Shown here piece after piece: positions 1 to 7,694 of a DNA stretch of 32,301 nt; the stretch's first letter is position 1, and every line of letters begins with the position of its first letter. Source of the stretch: Verrucomicrobiales bacterium (lineage in GTDB: Bacteria > Verrucomicrobiota > Verrucomicrobiia > Verrucomicrobiales > DEV007); contig JARGNG010000050.1 of NCBI GenBank assembly GCA_029213265.1, positions 1-32,301 on the forward strand, in the 5' to 3' direction. Below the pieces are notes generated by a model. That model was not told the DNA's origin and searched no databases. It saw only the letters and a list, made by a program, of their open reading frames with translations. The translations under genes and the position numbers were made by a program.

Positions 1-855
1 AATGGCCTGACTTGTGGCATTGCCGACATCGAAGACAGAACCGTGCGGGGTGTGCATTGCGCTATTGAGCCATGCAGAGAATTCCTCCATCGCCGCAACT
101 GGCGAGTAGCCTCCTGCTTTGAGAAATCCTTCCATCGTCGCCAGAATCATGGAGGTATCATCCGACCAGGTTCCTGCGGGTTGGTGGTGGGTGCCATATT
201 CCCGCAACCCCGTGACAGGATCCTTTTTTCGGGCTGACCTTCCTGCGAACTCAACGGGCACCCCGAGAGCGTCTCCGACGACCGCGCCGAGGAGGGCGCT
301 GCGAACCTGCTTCTCTAAGGAGGAGTCAACAGGGTTGAATGCCCGAACAAACTCTCTTTGCTCTTCCGTTTCCGGGCTCTCGGAATGAGCCGATTTCGCG
401 CAGGCCTGCCAGCGTTCGGTGAGTAGGGAAAGGGCTTCCCTGCCCTCCAGTCCAAAGAGGTCCCGAAGTGCACATCCCGCTACGGTCCCGGTCCGTCCGC
501 GACCACCCCAGCAATGAAGGTAGACGGTCTTGTGGCGATGGCGGGCGAGTCGGATCGCCCGGAGAATGGAGCGCATTTCATCCTGACTTTTCGGAACAGA
601 AACGTCGCGGATGGGGTATTGGTGAAACTCCAGTTCCCCCGGGCCGATGCCGAGTTCCAGAGCGATGGACAAAGCGATCTCGCGGTAAGGCTTGAGTTCT
701 CCCTCTTCCGTCAGGTCGATGAAGACGCGGGCCCCGGCATTCAGAATTGCTGACATTCCCTCGTGGTCTTCGAGATCATCGAAGTCGCGGGGATACTCGC
801 CGCAGAGAATGCGGCCGGGTTCGAGCCAGTAGGAGTTGGGGAAAGGGGGTGTCAT
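1..855 (-). CDS. Phosphatase (CX5R) fused to ADP-ribosylglycohydrolase, partial at left edge
   Basis: Read on the minus strand from the ATG at 855-853, the frame stays open for 285 codons to the window edge, so the C-terminus is missing. Residues 1 to about 170 look like a cysteine phosphatase of the tyrosine/dual-specificity class. The signature loop is HCWGGRGRTG (C115, R121), and D84 in YPIRDVSVP is a likely general acid. Residues 180-285 start an ADP-ribosylglycohydrolase (ARH/DraG) fold, with LLGAVVGDALG at 188-198 and the metal-binding WSDDTSM at 230-236. ARH enzymes remove ADP-ribose from proteins or nucleic acids; the second metal motif would lie off the edge. The start overlaps the stop of the gene before it by 4 bp (ATGA), which suggests translational coupling. 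I infer a cytosolic signal-erasing enzyme; its substrate is unknown. Confidence 0.9.
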   Translation of the reverse strand, partial: MTPPFPNSYWLEPGRILCGEYPRDFDDLEDHEGMSAILNAGARVFIDLTEEGELKPYREIALSIALELGIGPGELEFHQYPIRDVSVPKSQDEMRSILRAIRLARHRHKTVYLHCWGGRGRTGTVAGCALRDLFGLEGREALSLLTERWQACAKSAHSESPETEEQREFVRAFNPVDSSLEKQVRSALLGAVVGDALGVPVEFAGRSARKKDPVTGLREYGTHHQPAGTWSDDTSMILATMEGFLKAGGYSPVAAMEEFSAWLNSAMHTPHGSVFDVGNATSQAI

Positions 856-1730
856 GCAGGAGCAAGTTGGCCGAAGCGGTTGGTGGCATGATTGTGTTCC
901 GCTACGAAAGCCCGAATCGACGCTGTCAGCGGTGTATCCGGTGCCTTCTCAAAGAGTTCTTCGAAGCTGATGTGCTTGATCTCGAAGCCGTGCATTAATC
1001 GATCTCGCAATTCCTCCTCTTCGGGATAGGTCCAATCGGGGAAGCTACTGCGTGGATCCTCCGAGTTTCGAGGCTTCATCAAGTGGTGTGATGCGCGCCA
1101 TTCATCAATGAGGCTTTTCGGCGAGTTTTTATATTCTTCGAATTTATACTGGTATAGCCGCGATTTGATCGCTTGCCCGACAAAGAGCTGTGGAGTTACC
1201 AGTGTGACCGTTACTTTCTCCGGAAATTTTCCGTTTGTTTGAAAAGTCATCGCGTTCTCGATGATCCGGGACAATTGATTCCGGGTCTGATCGTGGGTCA
1301 CTTTCGTTGAGATATCCGAATACCATTTCATCTCGCAGAAGACGATGCTCTTTCCTTTTTGAATGTCGTAATCGATTCCTCCCGGTGTTCCCGAACGTTC
1401 CGAAATCGCACCAAGGGCGAGATCGATGTTGGTATTTCCCTCCATAATCCTGGGAGGGATCGGAAGCGCTTCGAGGCGGATCGCATTGCTCGTCTCAATC
1501 TTTTCGGCGGTTCCGGTTAGAGCCTGATAAAGGGCGTTCACGCCCGCAGCTCCATCGGACACAAAGGCGAGACTCAGCAAAAATGTCCAAACCACCTCAT
1601 CGTAATAGTCCTGCTGTGGCTTGAGTTCCTTCTGCAGCCGAAGCATCAAATTATCCCAGCGACCATCAGTGATTCCGAAAAACGGCTCGAGTTCACGCTT
1701 CTGTGATTGGATTTGTTCATCTAGTTTCAT
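852..1730 (-). CDS. Hypothetical protein with PD-(D/E)XK-like nuclease pattern
   Basis: A 292-residue protein I do not recognise as a named family. Its middle has a pattern seen in restriction-endonuclease-like folds: an acidic residue after a hydrophobic strand (NIDLALG, D103), a second strand ending in an acidic-x-lysine pair (IVFCEMKW, E133 and K135), then a helix with DQTRNQL near 147-153. That fits PD-(D/E)XK nucleases but is motif reading only. The N-terminal 100 residues look helical and there is no signal peptide or membrane segment. Its ATG lies inside the end of the WYL regulator gene (14-bp overlap) and its stop overlaps the phosphatase-ARH start by 4 bp, so the three are almost surely one transcript. 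It could be the effector of that operon. A metal-binding fold without nuclease activity is the alternative. Confidence 0.85.
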   Translation of the reverse strand: MKLDEQIQSQKRELEPFFGITDGRWDNLMLRLQKELKPQQDYYDEVVWTFLLSLAFVSDGAAGVNALYQALTGTAEKIETSNAIRLEALPIPPRIMEGNTNIDLALGAISERSGTPGGIDYDIQKGKSIVFCEMKWYSDISTKVTHDQTRNQLSRIIENAMTFQTNGKFPEKVTVTLVTPQLFVGQAIKSRLYQYKFEEYKNSPKSLIDEWRASHHLMKPRNSEDPRSSFPDWTYPEEEELRDRLMHGFEIKHISFEELFEKAPDTPLTASIRAFVAEHNHATNRFGQLAPA

Positions 1731-2772
1731 ATTTTTCTAAAGTCTTTCGGTGAGCATCAATAAGTGCCCCTCGCAATTCGCCCGGCTCCAGCACCTCGAC
1801 CTGCGGCCCCCAGCTCAGGATCCAGCGGCTGATTTCCTCAAAGCTGCTCAGTTCGAGAATCATCTCCAGCGTTTCCTCCTTTTTCCCGATCCACCGGGTT
1901 TCCTGGCTGGGATGCCAGCGTCGTTCTGACACCATGCGTGCCGCCCAGCCCGTGAACTGGAGCACGATGCGATGGTGTTTGCCTTTCTCCTCCGGGTGAT
2001 GCCAAACTCCGAAGCTGCCCCCGAGATGGTCCCGCACTGCGAAATCCGCCGGACGCGCAAAGTGGGCCTGCAAGACGCGGACCGCCTTCATCCGCTGGAG
2101 CGCGAACGTTCTTCTGGCCTTGCGATCCGGATCGTGGCCGATCACATACCAGCCTCCGTCGAAGTCGGCGAGGTGAAAGGGGCGGAGCTTCCTTGTCTCC
2201 CATTGATCACTGTCGATCTTCCGATACTCAAAGCGCAGTTCCCGGCACTCCAGCACAGCGCGGGAGACTTTCTCGAAGAGACGGACGTCAGCTGGAACCA
2301 CTCCTGAATCCTTCACCGAAAACGCTTCATCCAAATCCGACCAGTGGAAGGAAACCTCCCCTTGCAGTGCTCCCGAGAGTCGCTTGAAACTCTCGCGCAG
2401 CGTCGCCTCGAGTGGAGAACCCTGGAGCGGCTCCACCGCTTTGCGGGCAAGGAAGAGCGCGACGACGTCTTCCACCGTGTAGCGCATCATGGGGAATTCA
2501 TGCACGGGTCGTTCGTAGAAATACCCATGTTTGGCTCCGTCGTAGGCCAGGGGAAGCCCGAGGTCGTTCTGCATGAAGGTAATGTCCCGCTGGATCGTCT
2601 TCTGTGTCACCTCGATCTGCTCCGCGAGCTGGCGGCAGTTGGGGAAACGACCCCGCTGGATGGCTTGGTGGATCGTGAAGATTCGCTCAATAGGGCGGCG
2701 AGTGTCGCCGGAGCGAGACTTCCGGGAAGCGGCGGCGGACTTCTTTTTTGAGGCGACTTTTTTGGCTGACAT
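1717..2772 (-). CDS. WYL-domain transcriptional regulator (HTH-WYL)
   Basis: A 351-residue regulator. A lysine/serine-rich tail (about 1-25) precedes a winged helix-turn-helix at about 28-70 (CRQLAEQIEVTQKTIQRDI), as in DeoR/HTH_11-type proteins. A WYL domain follows at about 165-235, with core GGWYVIGHD at 207-214, and then a C-terminal extension of the kind common in WYL regulators. WYL domains bind nucleic acid or nucleotide ligands and often control defence operons (BrxR and CapW are known cases). This is the first gene of the minus-strand operon and overlaps the next by 14 bp. I infer that it represses or senses for the two genes that follow, possibly also acting on the divergent plus-strand genes from the 280-bp shared upstream region. 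Confidence 0.93.
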   Translation of the reverse strand: MSAKKVASKKKSAAASRKSRSGDTRRPIERIFTIHQAIQRGRFPNCRQLAEQIEVTQKTIQRDITFMQNDLGLPLAYDGAKHGYFYERPVHEFPMMRYTVEDVVALFLARKAVEPLQGSPLEATLRESFKRLSGALQGEVSFHWSDLDEAFSVKDSGVVPADVRLFEKVSRAVLECRELRFEYRKIDSDQWETRKLRPFHLADFDGGWYVIGHDPDRKARRTFALQRMKAVRVLQAHFARPADFAVRDHLGGSFGVWHHPEEKGKHHRIVLQFTGWAARMVSERRWHPSQETRWIGKKEETLEMILELSSFEEISRWILSWGPQVEVLEPGELRGALIDAHRKTLEKYETR

Positions 2773-2790
2773 CGGAAAGAGTATACACCA

Positions 2791-2815
2791 TGGGTCACCC
2801 AGTAGCAGTCCTACC
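2791..2815. repeat. Short interspersed repeat, copy 1
   Basis: Begins TGGGTCACCC and ends with GTCC.ACC. It matches the copy at 4232-4256 in 19 of 25 positions without gaps, with the first ten bases identical. It holds a short potential stem (GGGT near the start, ACCC at the end). It sits 19 bp upstream of the WYL gene start. Could be a REP-like element or chance similarity of two intergenic hairpins. Confidence 0.4.
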
Positions 2816-2839
2816 CTGAAAGGTGGGCAGGCAGATTGG

Positions 2840-3013
2840 ATGACTCCTGCGCTGGTTTCCGTTCATACCCCGCCGAGGGATGAGTCGGCCATCCCTAGAG
2901 GAGCGGAGATTTTGAGTTGGCTGGCCCGCAATCCAGATGTGCGTTTGCTATTCTCTCCGAATTCTGAGGATTCTAGAATCTCTTTCAATGTTGAACAAAG
3001 CGAATTGCCTTGA
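2840..3013 (+). CDS. Possible small protein, 57 residues
   Basis: An ATG-started frame of 57 codons between the WYL gene and the PLD-type gene, ending 39 bp before the latter. The predicted peptide is soluble and resembles nothing I know; it contains RGAEILSWLARNPDVRLLF. A purine-rich AGGTGGGCAGG stretch lies upstream but further away than an ideal ribosome site. It could be a small gene leading the PLD transcript, a gene remnant, or chance. The frame remains open upstream into the antisense of the WYL gene, which lowers its value as evidence. Confidence 0.25.
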   Translation: MTPALVSVHTPPRDESAIPRGAEILSWLARNPDVRLLFSPNSEDSRISFNVEQSELP

Positions 3014-3052
3014 GTAGGTTTTTCGTGATGTGACACAGTCCTGTCGAATCTT

Positions 3053-4231
3053 ATGATATTGCTTCACGAAAATTTCGAAAGCGAGTTGGCCCGTCTTGCT
3101 GGCGAAGCGGAGGAGATCAAAGTCCTGATTGCTTTCCTCACCGAAAAAGGACTTGAGTGGTTGCCGGAAGAAAAAACTCCACTGTCGGAGTGGATCGTCG
3201 GCACTGATTTGGGGATCACCTCACCGGGAGCATTGAAAATGCTTCAAGGGCGTGAGGCCAAAGTTTGGGTATTCCGGGAACCTGGGCGAATGTTCCATCC
3301 CAAAGCAGTTTACCTGCGCACCGCTTCTGCAGAGTATCTTTTCGTCGGATCGACCAATCTGACGTTCTCTGGAATCAGCAGCAATCATGAGGTCAGTGTT
3401 CTTTTCGAACGCACCGACGAAAATGAAATGGCGTTTTCAGACTTTCTCTCTCATTTTCGTTCACTGAGGGAGAGGGAGCATTGTTTCGTGCCAGATGACT
3501 CATTTTTCGAATCCTACTCACAGAGCGATCTCCAGAGTCGACTCGGATTCCAGTTGCGGAAGCAGACCGACCTAACGCCCAATCAGGAAAAAGAGGGATC
3601 ACTGAGCTTTTCTTCTGAAAAAATTGAGACACTACAGCAGTTTCTCCAAGCGATAGGAAAAGGGTTTCCCGTTCTCGATCGCAGTGAAACAAGGAACAAG
3701 GCAGATCATCCTTTATCGGTTATCAACCGCGAGTTTAATCCTGTCTTCTCCGAGATCGTAGGATCCATTTCAGACGGTCGGTTAACGGGGTGGTCTGTCC
3801 TCTACTACAATGCTCAATGGTATAGAATTCCGAATATTCTAGCGACGAACGAGGAGCGGGAACCGTTTGAGAAAAACAATCTGAATGGAAGGCTTTGCCT
3901 GCAGATTCATTTTTCGGAGGACTATCAGATCGTCAGTTTCAGTGTTGTATTGATGTACAATGTGCCTCGCTCAAATAATGCGGGTATCATGCCGGATCAG
4001 GTTGAAAATAGATTCCGAAATGTGCTTCGTCATATCGAGTCCTACACCTCCGATGCGGTTGTCGACGAGGGTGCATTTCTCCATTGGGACTACGACAAAG
4101 ATCAAGTTTTGTGGTCGAAACCTCTTCTCAGCTATCGGTTTCGATTGGCGGAACTTCCCAAAGATGAAACGCTCTGTCAAAAGCTGTCGCGTCTCGCCAG
4201 CGCTTTGAATGGATCTCTTGCCATTCAGTAG
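3053..4231 (+). CDS. PLD-superfamily (HKD) nuclease-like protein
   Basis: A 392-residue protein with one phospholipase D-like active-site half in its N-terminal third. H82 and K84 lie in MFHPKAVYLR, then GSTNLTFSG at 99-107 and an acidic residue (E113) in NHEVSV. This is the layout seen in PLD-type domains of restriction enzymes and helicase-associated nucleases, which dimerise to form the full site and cut DNA without metal. Residues from about 200 to the end are a second domain I cannot name. The start is the ATG at 3053; the protein opens MILLHENF, a typical strand-first start for this fold. The next gene begins 45 bp later on the same strand. No signal peptide is seen, so a cytosolic DNA-directed role is likeliest. 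It is an isolated gene, and its system partner, if any, is unclear. Confidence 0.85.
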   Translation: MILLHENFESELARLAGEAEEIKVLIAFLTEKGLEWLPEEKTPLSEWIVGTDLGITSPGALKMLQGREAKVWVFREPGRMFHPKAVYLRTASAEYLFVGSTNLTFSGISSNHEVSVLFERTDENEMAFSDFLSHFRSLREREHCFVPDDSFFESYSQSDLQSRLGFQLRKQTDLTPNQEKEGSLSFSSEKIETLQQFLQAIGKGFPVLDRSETRNKADHPLSVINREFNPVFSEIVGSISDGRLTGWSVLYYNAQWYRIPNILATNEEREPFEKNNLNGRLCLQIHFSEDYQIVSFSVVLMYNVPRSNNAGIMPDQVENRFRNVLRHIESYTSDAVVDEGAFLHWDYDKDQVLWSKPLLSYRFRLAELPKDETLCQKLSRLASALNGSLAIQ

Positions 4232-4256
4232 TGGGTCACCCTGCGGTTGTCCCACC
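4232..4256. repeat. Short interspersed repeat, copy 2
   Basis: Starts at the base after the PLD-type gene's stop codon. TGGGTCACCC opens it and GTCCCACC closes it; it pairs with the copy at 2791-2815 (19 of 25 positions). With the preceding base it forms a potential GTGGG/CCCAC stem around a 15-nt loop (4231-4255). The two copies flank the PLD-type gene on either side. Confidence 0.4.
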
Positions 4257-4276
4257 TCTCGTGCGATTCTCACTGC

Positions 4277-4948
4277 ATGAGCACGAAATCCACCACCCCG
4301 CCCGTCACCGAAATCGCCTACCTCCTCGATATGTCGGGGTCGATGAGCCCCCACACCGAAGCGGCTATTTCCAGCTTCAACGAATTCCTCCGCGAGCAGC
4401 AGGAAGTCGATGGGATCGCCCGGCTCAGCCTCGTTCTCTTTGACGACCAGTATGAGTTGCCGATCGACAATTTCCCCGTCAGTGAGGTGACCTGCCTCGA
4501 CACCGAGATCTATCGTCCCCGCGGAACCACCGCCCTGCTCGATGCAGTCGGAAAGACGATTCGCGCCTTCCGCAAACGGATCAAGGCCCTGCCGAAGGAT
4601 CAGCGCCCCGACCAGGTCATCTTCGCCATTTTCACGGATGGGCTTGAGAATGCTTCGAGAAAATACAGTTGGCAGGACATCGCCGGGATGATCCAGAAGC
4701 GACAGAAAAAGAATGGCTGGGAGTTCCTCTTCCTCGCCGCCGGACAGGATGCGATTGCCTCCGCCGCCCAGATGAATATCCACGCCCACAACGCGGCCAC
4801 CGCCTCTGTGGGAGAGACCGGAGTCCGAGGATCGCAGCGCGCCATGAGCCGAAAAGTCCGGGCGATGCGAATGGCAGACGCGGATGCTGCGGACTTTAGT
4901 GCACCGATGGAAGACATCCTGCGGGAGGAAGAAGGACGGGAGGATTGA
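4277..4948 (+). CDS. von Willebrand factor A (VWA) domain protein
   Basis: A 223-residue protein that is essentially one VWA domain. The metal-ion-dependent adhesion site is complete: D18-x-S20-x-S22 in LLDMSGSMS, threonines in RGTTALLDA (about 82-90), and the aspartate of IFTDGLENAS. VWA domains bind protein partners through a bound divalent cation and often serve as scaffolds beside ATPases; soluble forms of this size include TerY-like proteins. The chosen start is the ATG at 4277; a TTG ten codons earlier would add residues encoded by the repeat next to the PLD gene. No signal peptide or membrane segment is visible. No MoxR-type ATPase lies next to it, so its partner is unknown. It is followed by 67 bp and then the AddB-like gene. 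Confidence 0.9.
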   Translation: MSTKSTTPPVTEIAYLLDMSGSMSPHTEAAISSFNEFLREQQEVDGIARLSLVLFDDQYELPIDNFPVSEVTCLDTEIYRPRGTTALLDAVGKTIRAFRKRIKALPKDQRPDQVIFAIFTDGLENASRKYSWQDIAGMIQKRQKKNGWEFLFLAAGQDAIASAAQMNIHAHNAATASVGETGVRGSQRAMSRKVRAMRMADADAADFSAPMEDILREEEGRED

Positions 4949-5015
4949 GGTTACTTCACTTCTTCGCGTAAATTCTTCGCTCCCCTGTATTTCTTGATCT
5001 GTTAGCTTTCGTCTC

Positions 5016-7694
5016 GTGAATCTCTTGTTTGGCAGCGCTCTCGACGGCGCTTCGTGTCCCTCCGCATGGATGGAACCGGGGCGGATGATCTGTGGCCCTG
5101 AAGGCCTCCTCAATGCTTTGGAGGTGGCTCTCGGGCTGCCTCCTCTACCTGGGAGCAGCGAAATCGAGAGGCTGATCTCCTATCGCGAGGCACTCCAGGA
5201 ATACCTGAAAAATGATCCGTCCGCCTTCTACCAACGCTCCTTCGAGGCGGAGAGCTTCTCTTCCAGTCGGGTTCTTCTCCGTTGGAGAGACGAACTTCGT
5301 TTGGCAGGGTGGGCCGCAGAGCTTGAGGCCGGGGAACCGTCCCCATCGCGACTTACTACTTTTGGAGCGGTTGAGAGAGCGGCGAGTGAGGAAGAGGCGT
5401 TTCTGTCCGGACCAGCGGAGCGGATCGATCGAATTCTGACGGCGTTGAAGAGTGGCCTTCGGTCGGGAATCGACTCGATTAGTGTGGTTGATCCAATGGC
5501 GTCGCTCCCTTCCAAATGGCGCGAGCTACTGGAGGCACTCGGGGCTCAGTATGAAGAGGGGATGCCCGACAAACCGTTCGCCCCTCCCGGTTCCCAGTTG
5601 CACTTTCTCCAGGGTCGTCTGCTCGGGATCGAAGGGTCCGGCGAGAGAGCCGGGGACGATACGATTCGGATCGTGGAGGGCGGCTCGGAAGTCGACTTGG
5701 CTCGGGCAGCGGCACAGAATTGGACCGACTCGGGAAGCCTTTTGAATGCCGTGCTCCTCGTGCCGCCAGATGGCCGAAGCCGGTTGAACGAATTTCTGGG
5801 CCAGAGAGATCTTTCCCTGGTTGGTGGAACAGAGGGCAATCCAGGCGGAGTCCTTTCGCAGCTTCTGCCACTGAGCTTGCGGCTGCTCTGGGGCCCTTTC
5901 GATCCACAGGCCTGGCTTGAGTTTCTGCTTCACCCGGTTGGTCCCGTTCCGAGAGGACTGTGCTTTCGACTTGCCCGGGCGATCAATGAAATGCCGGGGA
6001 GAAACAACCGGGAATGGCGAAGGGCGATTGAGAGAGCGCGGGAGAAAGCGGCCGACGATACCCATCAGACCGCACGCATTGAAACGGCGATCTCCGAATG
6101 GTTCGATTTGCCGGAGTATCCCCGGGAGGAAGGCGCCCCGACTGAAGCTGTTGTCGACAGGGTATCTCGACTGGCTCGCTGGATGAAATCTGTAGGGCTT
6201 GCCAAGCAAGCAGACGATCCGGAGGCAGCTCAATCCTGGCTGTTCACCGCTCATGCCGTGGAGAGTTTTGCGAGGGCGATCGGGCAGCTGGAGCGGGTCA
6301 TTCCGCAAGATCTGGATCGACTCATCAGTCTCTGGCTATCCGGTGCGGAAAGGGGCGCACGCAGCCTCGCGGAACTGGGCGGTCCGGTGACACTCTCCTC
6401 ACCCGGGCAGGTTCTGGAGCCGGTTCCCGATCTTTATTGGTGGATCCCTTCCGCCTCGGGAGTTCGCCGATCACCTTGGACGTCTGGAGAACGGAATTGG
6501 CTGTCGTCGCAGGGAGTGAATCTCGTCTCTGCGGAGGCCCTCCTCGAAGCCGAAGAGAACGCGGGATACCGCGCCGTATTGCAGGCGACCGATTCGCTCA
6601 CCCTGTTTGTTCCGACCGGACCGGAGGCAAGCCGTGCCGCGCCGATCGTGACGAGGATTCTGGCAGAGCTGGAGTCTTCTCCCACTGAGGAAGCGATCTC
6701 TCTGATTCAGGTGGAACCTATCTCCGTCCATCCTCTCCCGGAACCCCAGCGCTGGTGGCAACTCTCCGATTCCTCTCTGTTGATTCCAAGGGAAAGCGAA
6801 TCGTTCTCCTCTCTTTCCAAGGCGATCTACAGTCCCTATCAGTGGCTGTTCAGCTACCAGGCTCAGCTTGAGGCAGGAGTGTTGTCTGGTTTCGGGGTGG
6901 ACTCGGATGCGCGCCGAAGCGGGACGCTGCTGCACGAACTCGCCGGCAAGCTACTCGGTCCTGATCCAGTGAGTGGAGAGCCTCAGAGCGTTTGGGCCGG
7001 GATGGATCAAGGGGCCGTGCTTGCGTGGATTGAGCGCGAATGGCCTGCGATTCTGGCGGAGTGGGGCGCACAGTTTCTGCTGCCGGGGCACGAAGCCAAT
7101 CGGAATCGCCTCCTTCACACGGCACGACAGTCGTTGTGGCGTCTCGTGGAGTCTCTCCAGAGTGCCGGAGTGACCGAAGTGGAGGTGGAGAAGAAAGTCT
7201 CCGGTGTTCCCCTCGGGGACGGGGAACTCAACGGCCGCATTGACCTCGTGGCACGCTCACCCAAAGGGATTGCCGTCATCGACTTGAAACTGGGAGGAAA
7301 AACGATGAGGGAGACAGAACTCAAAGAGAATCGGCATCTGCAACTTGCGGTGTATGGCCACCTTTTGAGGGAGACGGAAGGAATCGACCCTCACACCGCC
7401 TTCTTTATTTTCAGGAATTTCGCCCTCCTGACCCGGACGAAGGAGTTCTTTCCGGACGCCTATCCCGTAAGTCTCGCGAACGAGGGCGATGCCTCCGAGT
7501 GGAGCGGCTGCTGGGGGGAATTTTTACAGGTCTGGGACTGGCGAAAGTCTCAGTTTGCGACCGGATTGATCGAGGTGACCACGGGAGATACGGAACCCGA
7601 TCGGACACCTCCGCTGGAACATTGGAAAGCTCCCGACGGAGCGGACACCTACAACGATTTTGATGCACTGACCGGATGGCTGAGAACCTCTTAG
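5016..7694 (+). CDS. AddB-like PD-(D/E)XK nuclease subunit
   Basis: An 892-residue protein, GTG start, whose end overlaps the AddA-like gene by 19 bp. The C-terminal 200 residues carry a RecB-type nuclease: GRIDLVARS (D about 743), VIDLKLGG (D756, K758) and a downstream HLQLAVYG (Gln motif). The long N-terminal part is divergent and lacks a Walker A, so it looks like an inactive helicase scaffold. In classical AddB an Fe-S cluster is held by cysteines around the nuclease domain; here the equivalent stretch reads IYSPYQWLFSYQ with no cysteine, so the cluster is probably absent. With its partner it would form a two-nuclease helicase that resects linear double-stranded DNA ends in repair and destroys phage DNA. 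It may be a housekeeping recombination enzyme rather than an island-specific defence gene. Confidence 0.85.
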   Translation: MNLLFGSALDGASCPSAWMEPGRMICGPEGLLNALEVALGLPPLPGSSEIERLISYREALQEYLKNDPSAFYQRSFEAESFSSSRVLLRWRDELRLAGWAAELEAGEPSPSRLTTFGAVERAASEEEAFLSGPAERIDRILTALKSGLRSGIDSISVVDPMASLPSKWRELLEALGAQYEEGMPDKPFAPPGSQLHFLQGRLLGIEGSGERAGDDTIRIVEGGSEVDLARAAAQNWTDSGSLLNAVLLVPPDGRSRLNEFLGQRDLSLVGGTEGNPGGVLSQLLPLSLRLLWGPFDPQAWLEFLLHPVGPVPRGLCFRLARAINEMPGRNNREWRRAIERAREKAADDTHQTARIETAISEWFDLPEYPREEGAPTEAVVDRVSRLARWMKSVGLAKQADDPEAAQSWLFTAHAVESFARAIGQLERVIPQDLDRLISLWLSGAERGARSLAELGGPVTLSSPGQVLEPVPDLYWWIPSASGVRRSPWTSGERNWLSSQGVNLVSAEALLEAEENAGYRAVLQATDSLTLFVPTGPEASRAAPIVTRILAELESSPTEEAISLIQVEPISVHPLPEPQRWWQLSDSSLLIPRESESFSSLSKAIYSPYQWLFSYQAQLEAGVLSGFGVDSDARRSGTLLHELAGKLLGPDPVSGEPQSVWAGMDQGAVLAWIEREWPAILAEWGAQFLLPGHEANRNRLLHTARQSLWRLVESLQSAGVTEVEVEKKVSGVPLGDGELNGRIDLVARSPKGIAVIDLKLGGKTMRETELKENRHLQLAVYGHLLRETEGIDPHTAFFIFRNFALLTRTKEFFPDAYPVSLANEGDASEWSGCWGEFLQVWDWRKSQFATGLIEVTTGDTEPDRTPPLEHWKAPDGADTYNDFDALTGWLRTS

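Larger units (their letters stand above)
2773..3052. promoter_or_regulatory. Divergent intergenic region with a 12-bp perfect palindrome
   Basis: This 280-bp gap separates the minus-strand WYL operon from the plus-strand PLD gene, so it should hold promoters in both directions. I found no convincing -35/-10 pair. A perfect palindrome, GATTCTAGAATC, lies at 2969-2980, about 72 bp before the PLD-type gene; such a dyad could be an operator, for example for the WYL regulator. The gap also holds one copy of a short repeat (2791-2815) and a weak small open frame (2840-3013), inside which the palindrome sits. Confidence 0.4.

Noticed and set aside
4247..4276. TTG start for the VWA gene
   Set aside because: It would translate part of the intergenic repeat; the ATG at 4277 gives a normal VWA N-terminus.
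3971..5113. A 380-codon minus-strand open frame
   Set aside because: It lies antisense to the PLD-type and VWA genes, both supported by motifs; its translation is low-complexity and resembles no family.
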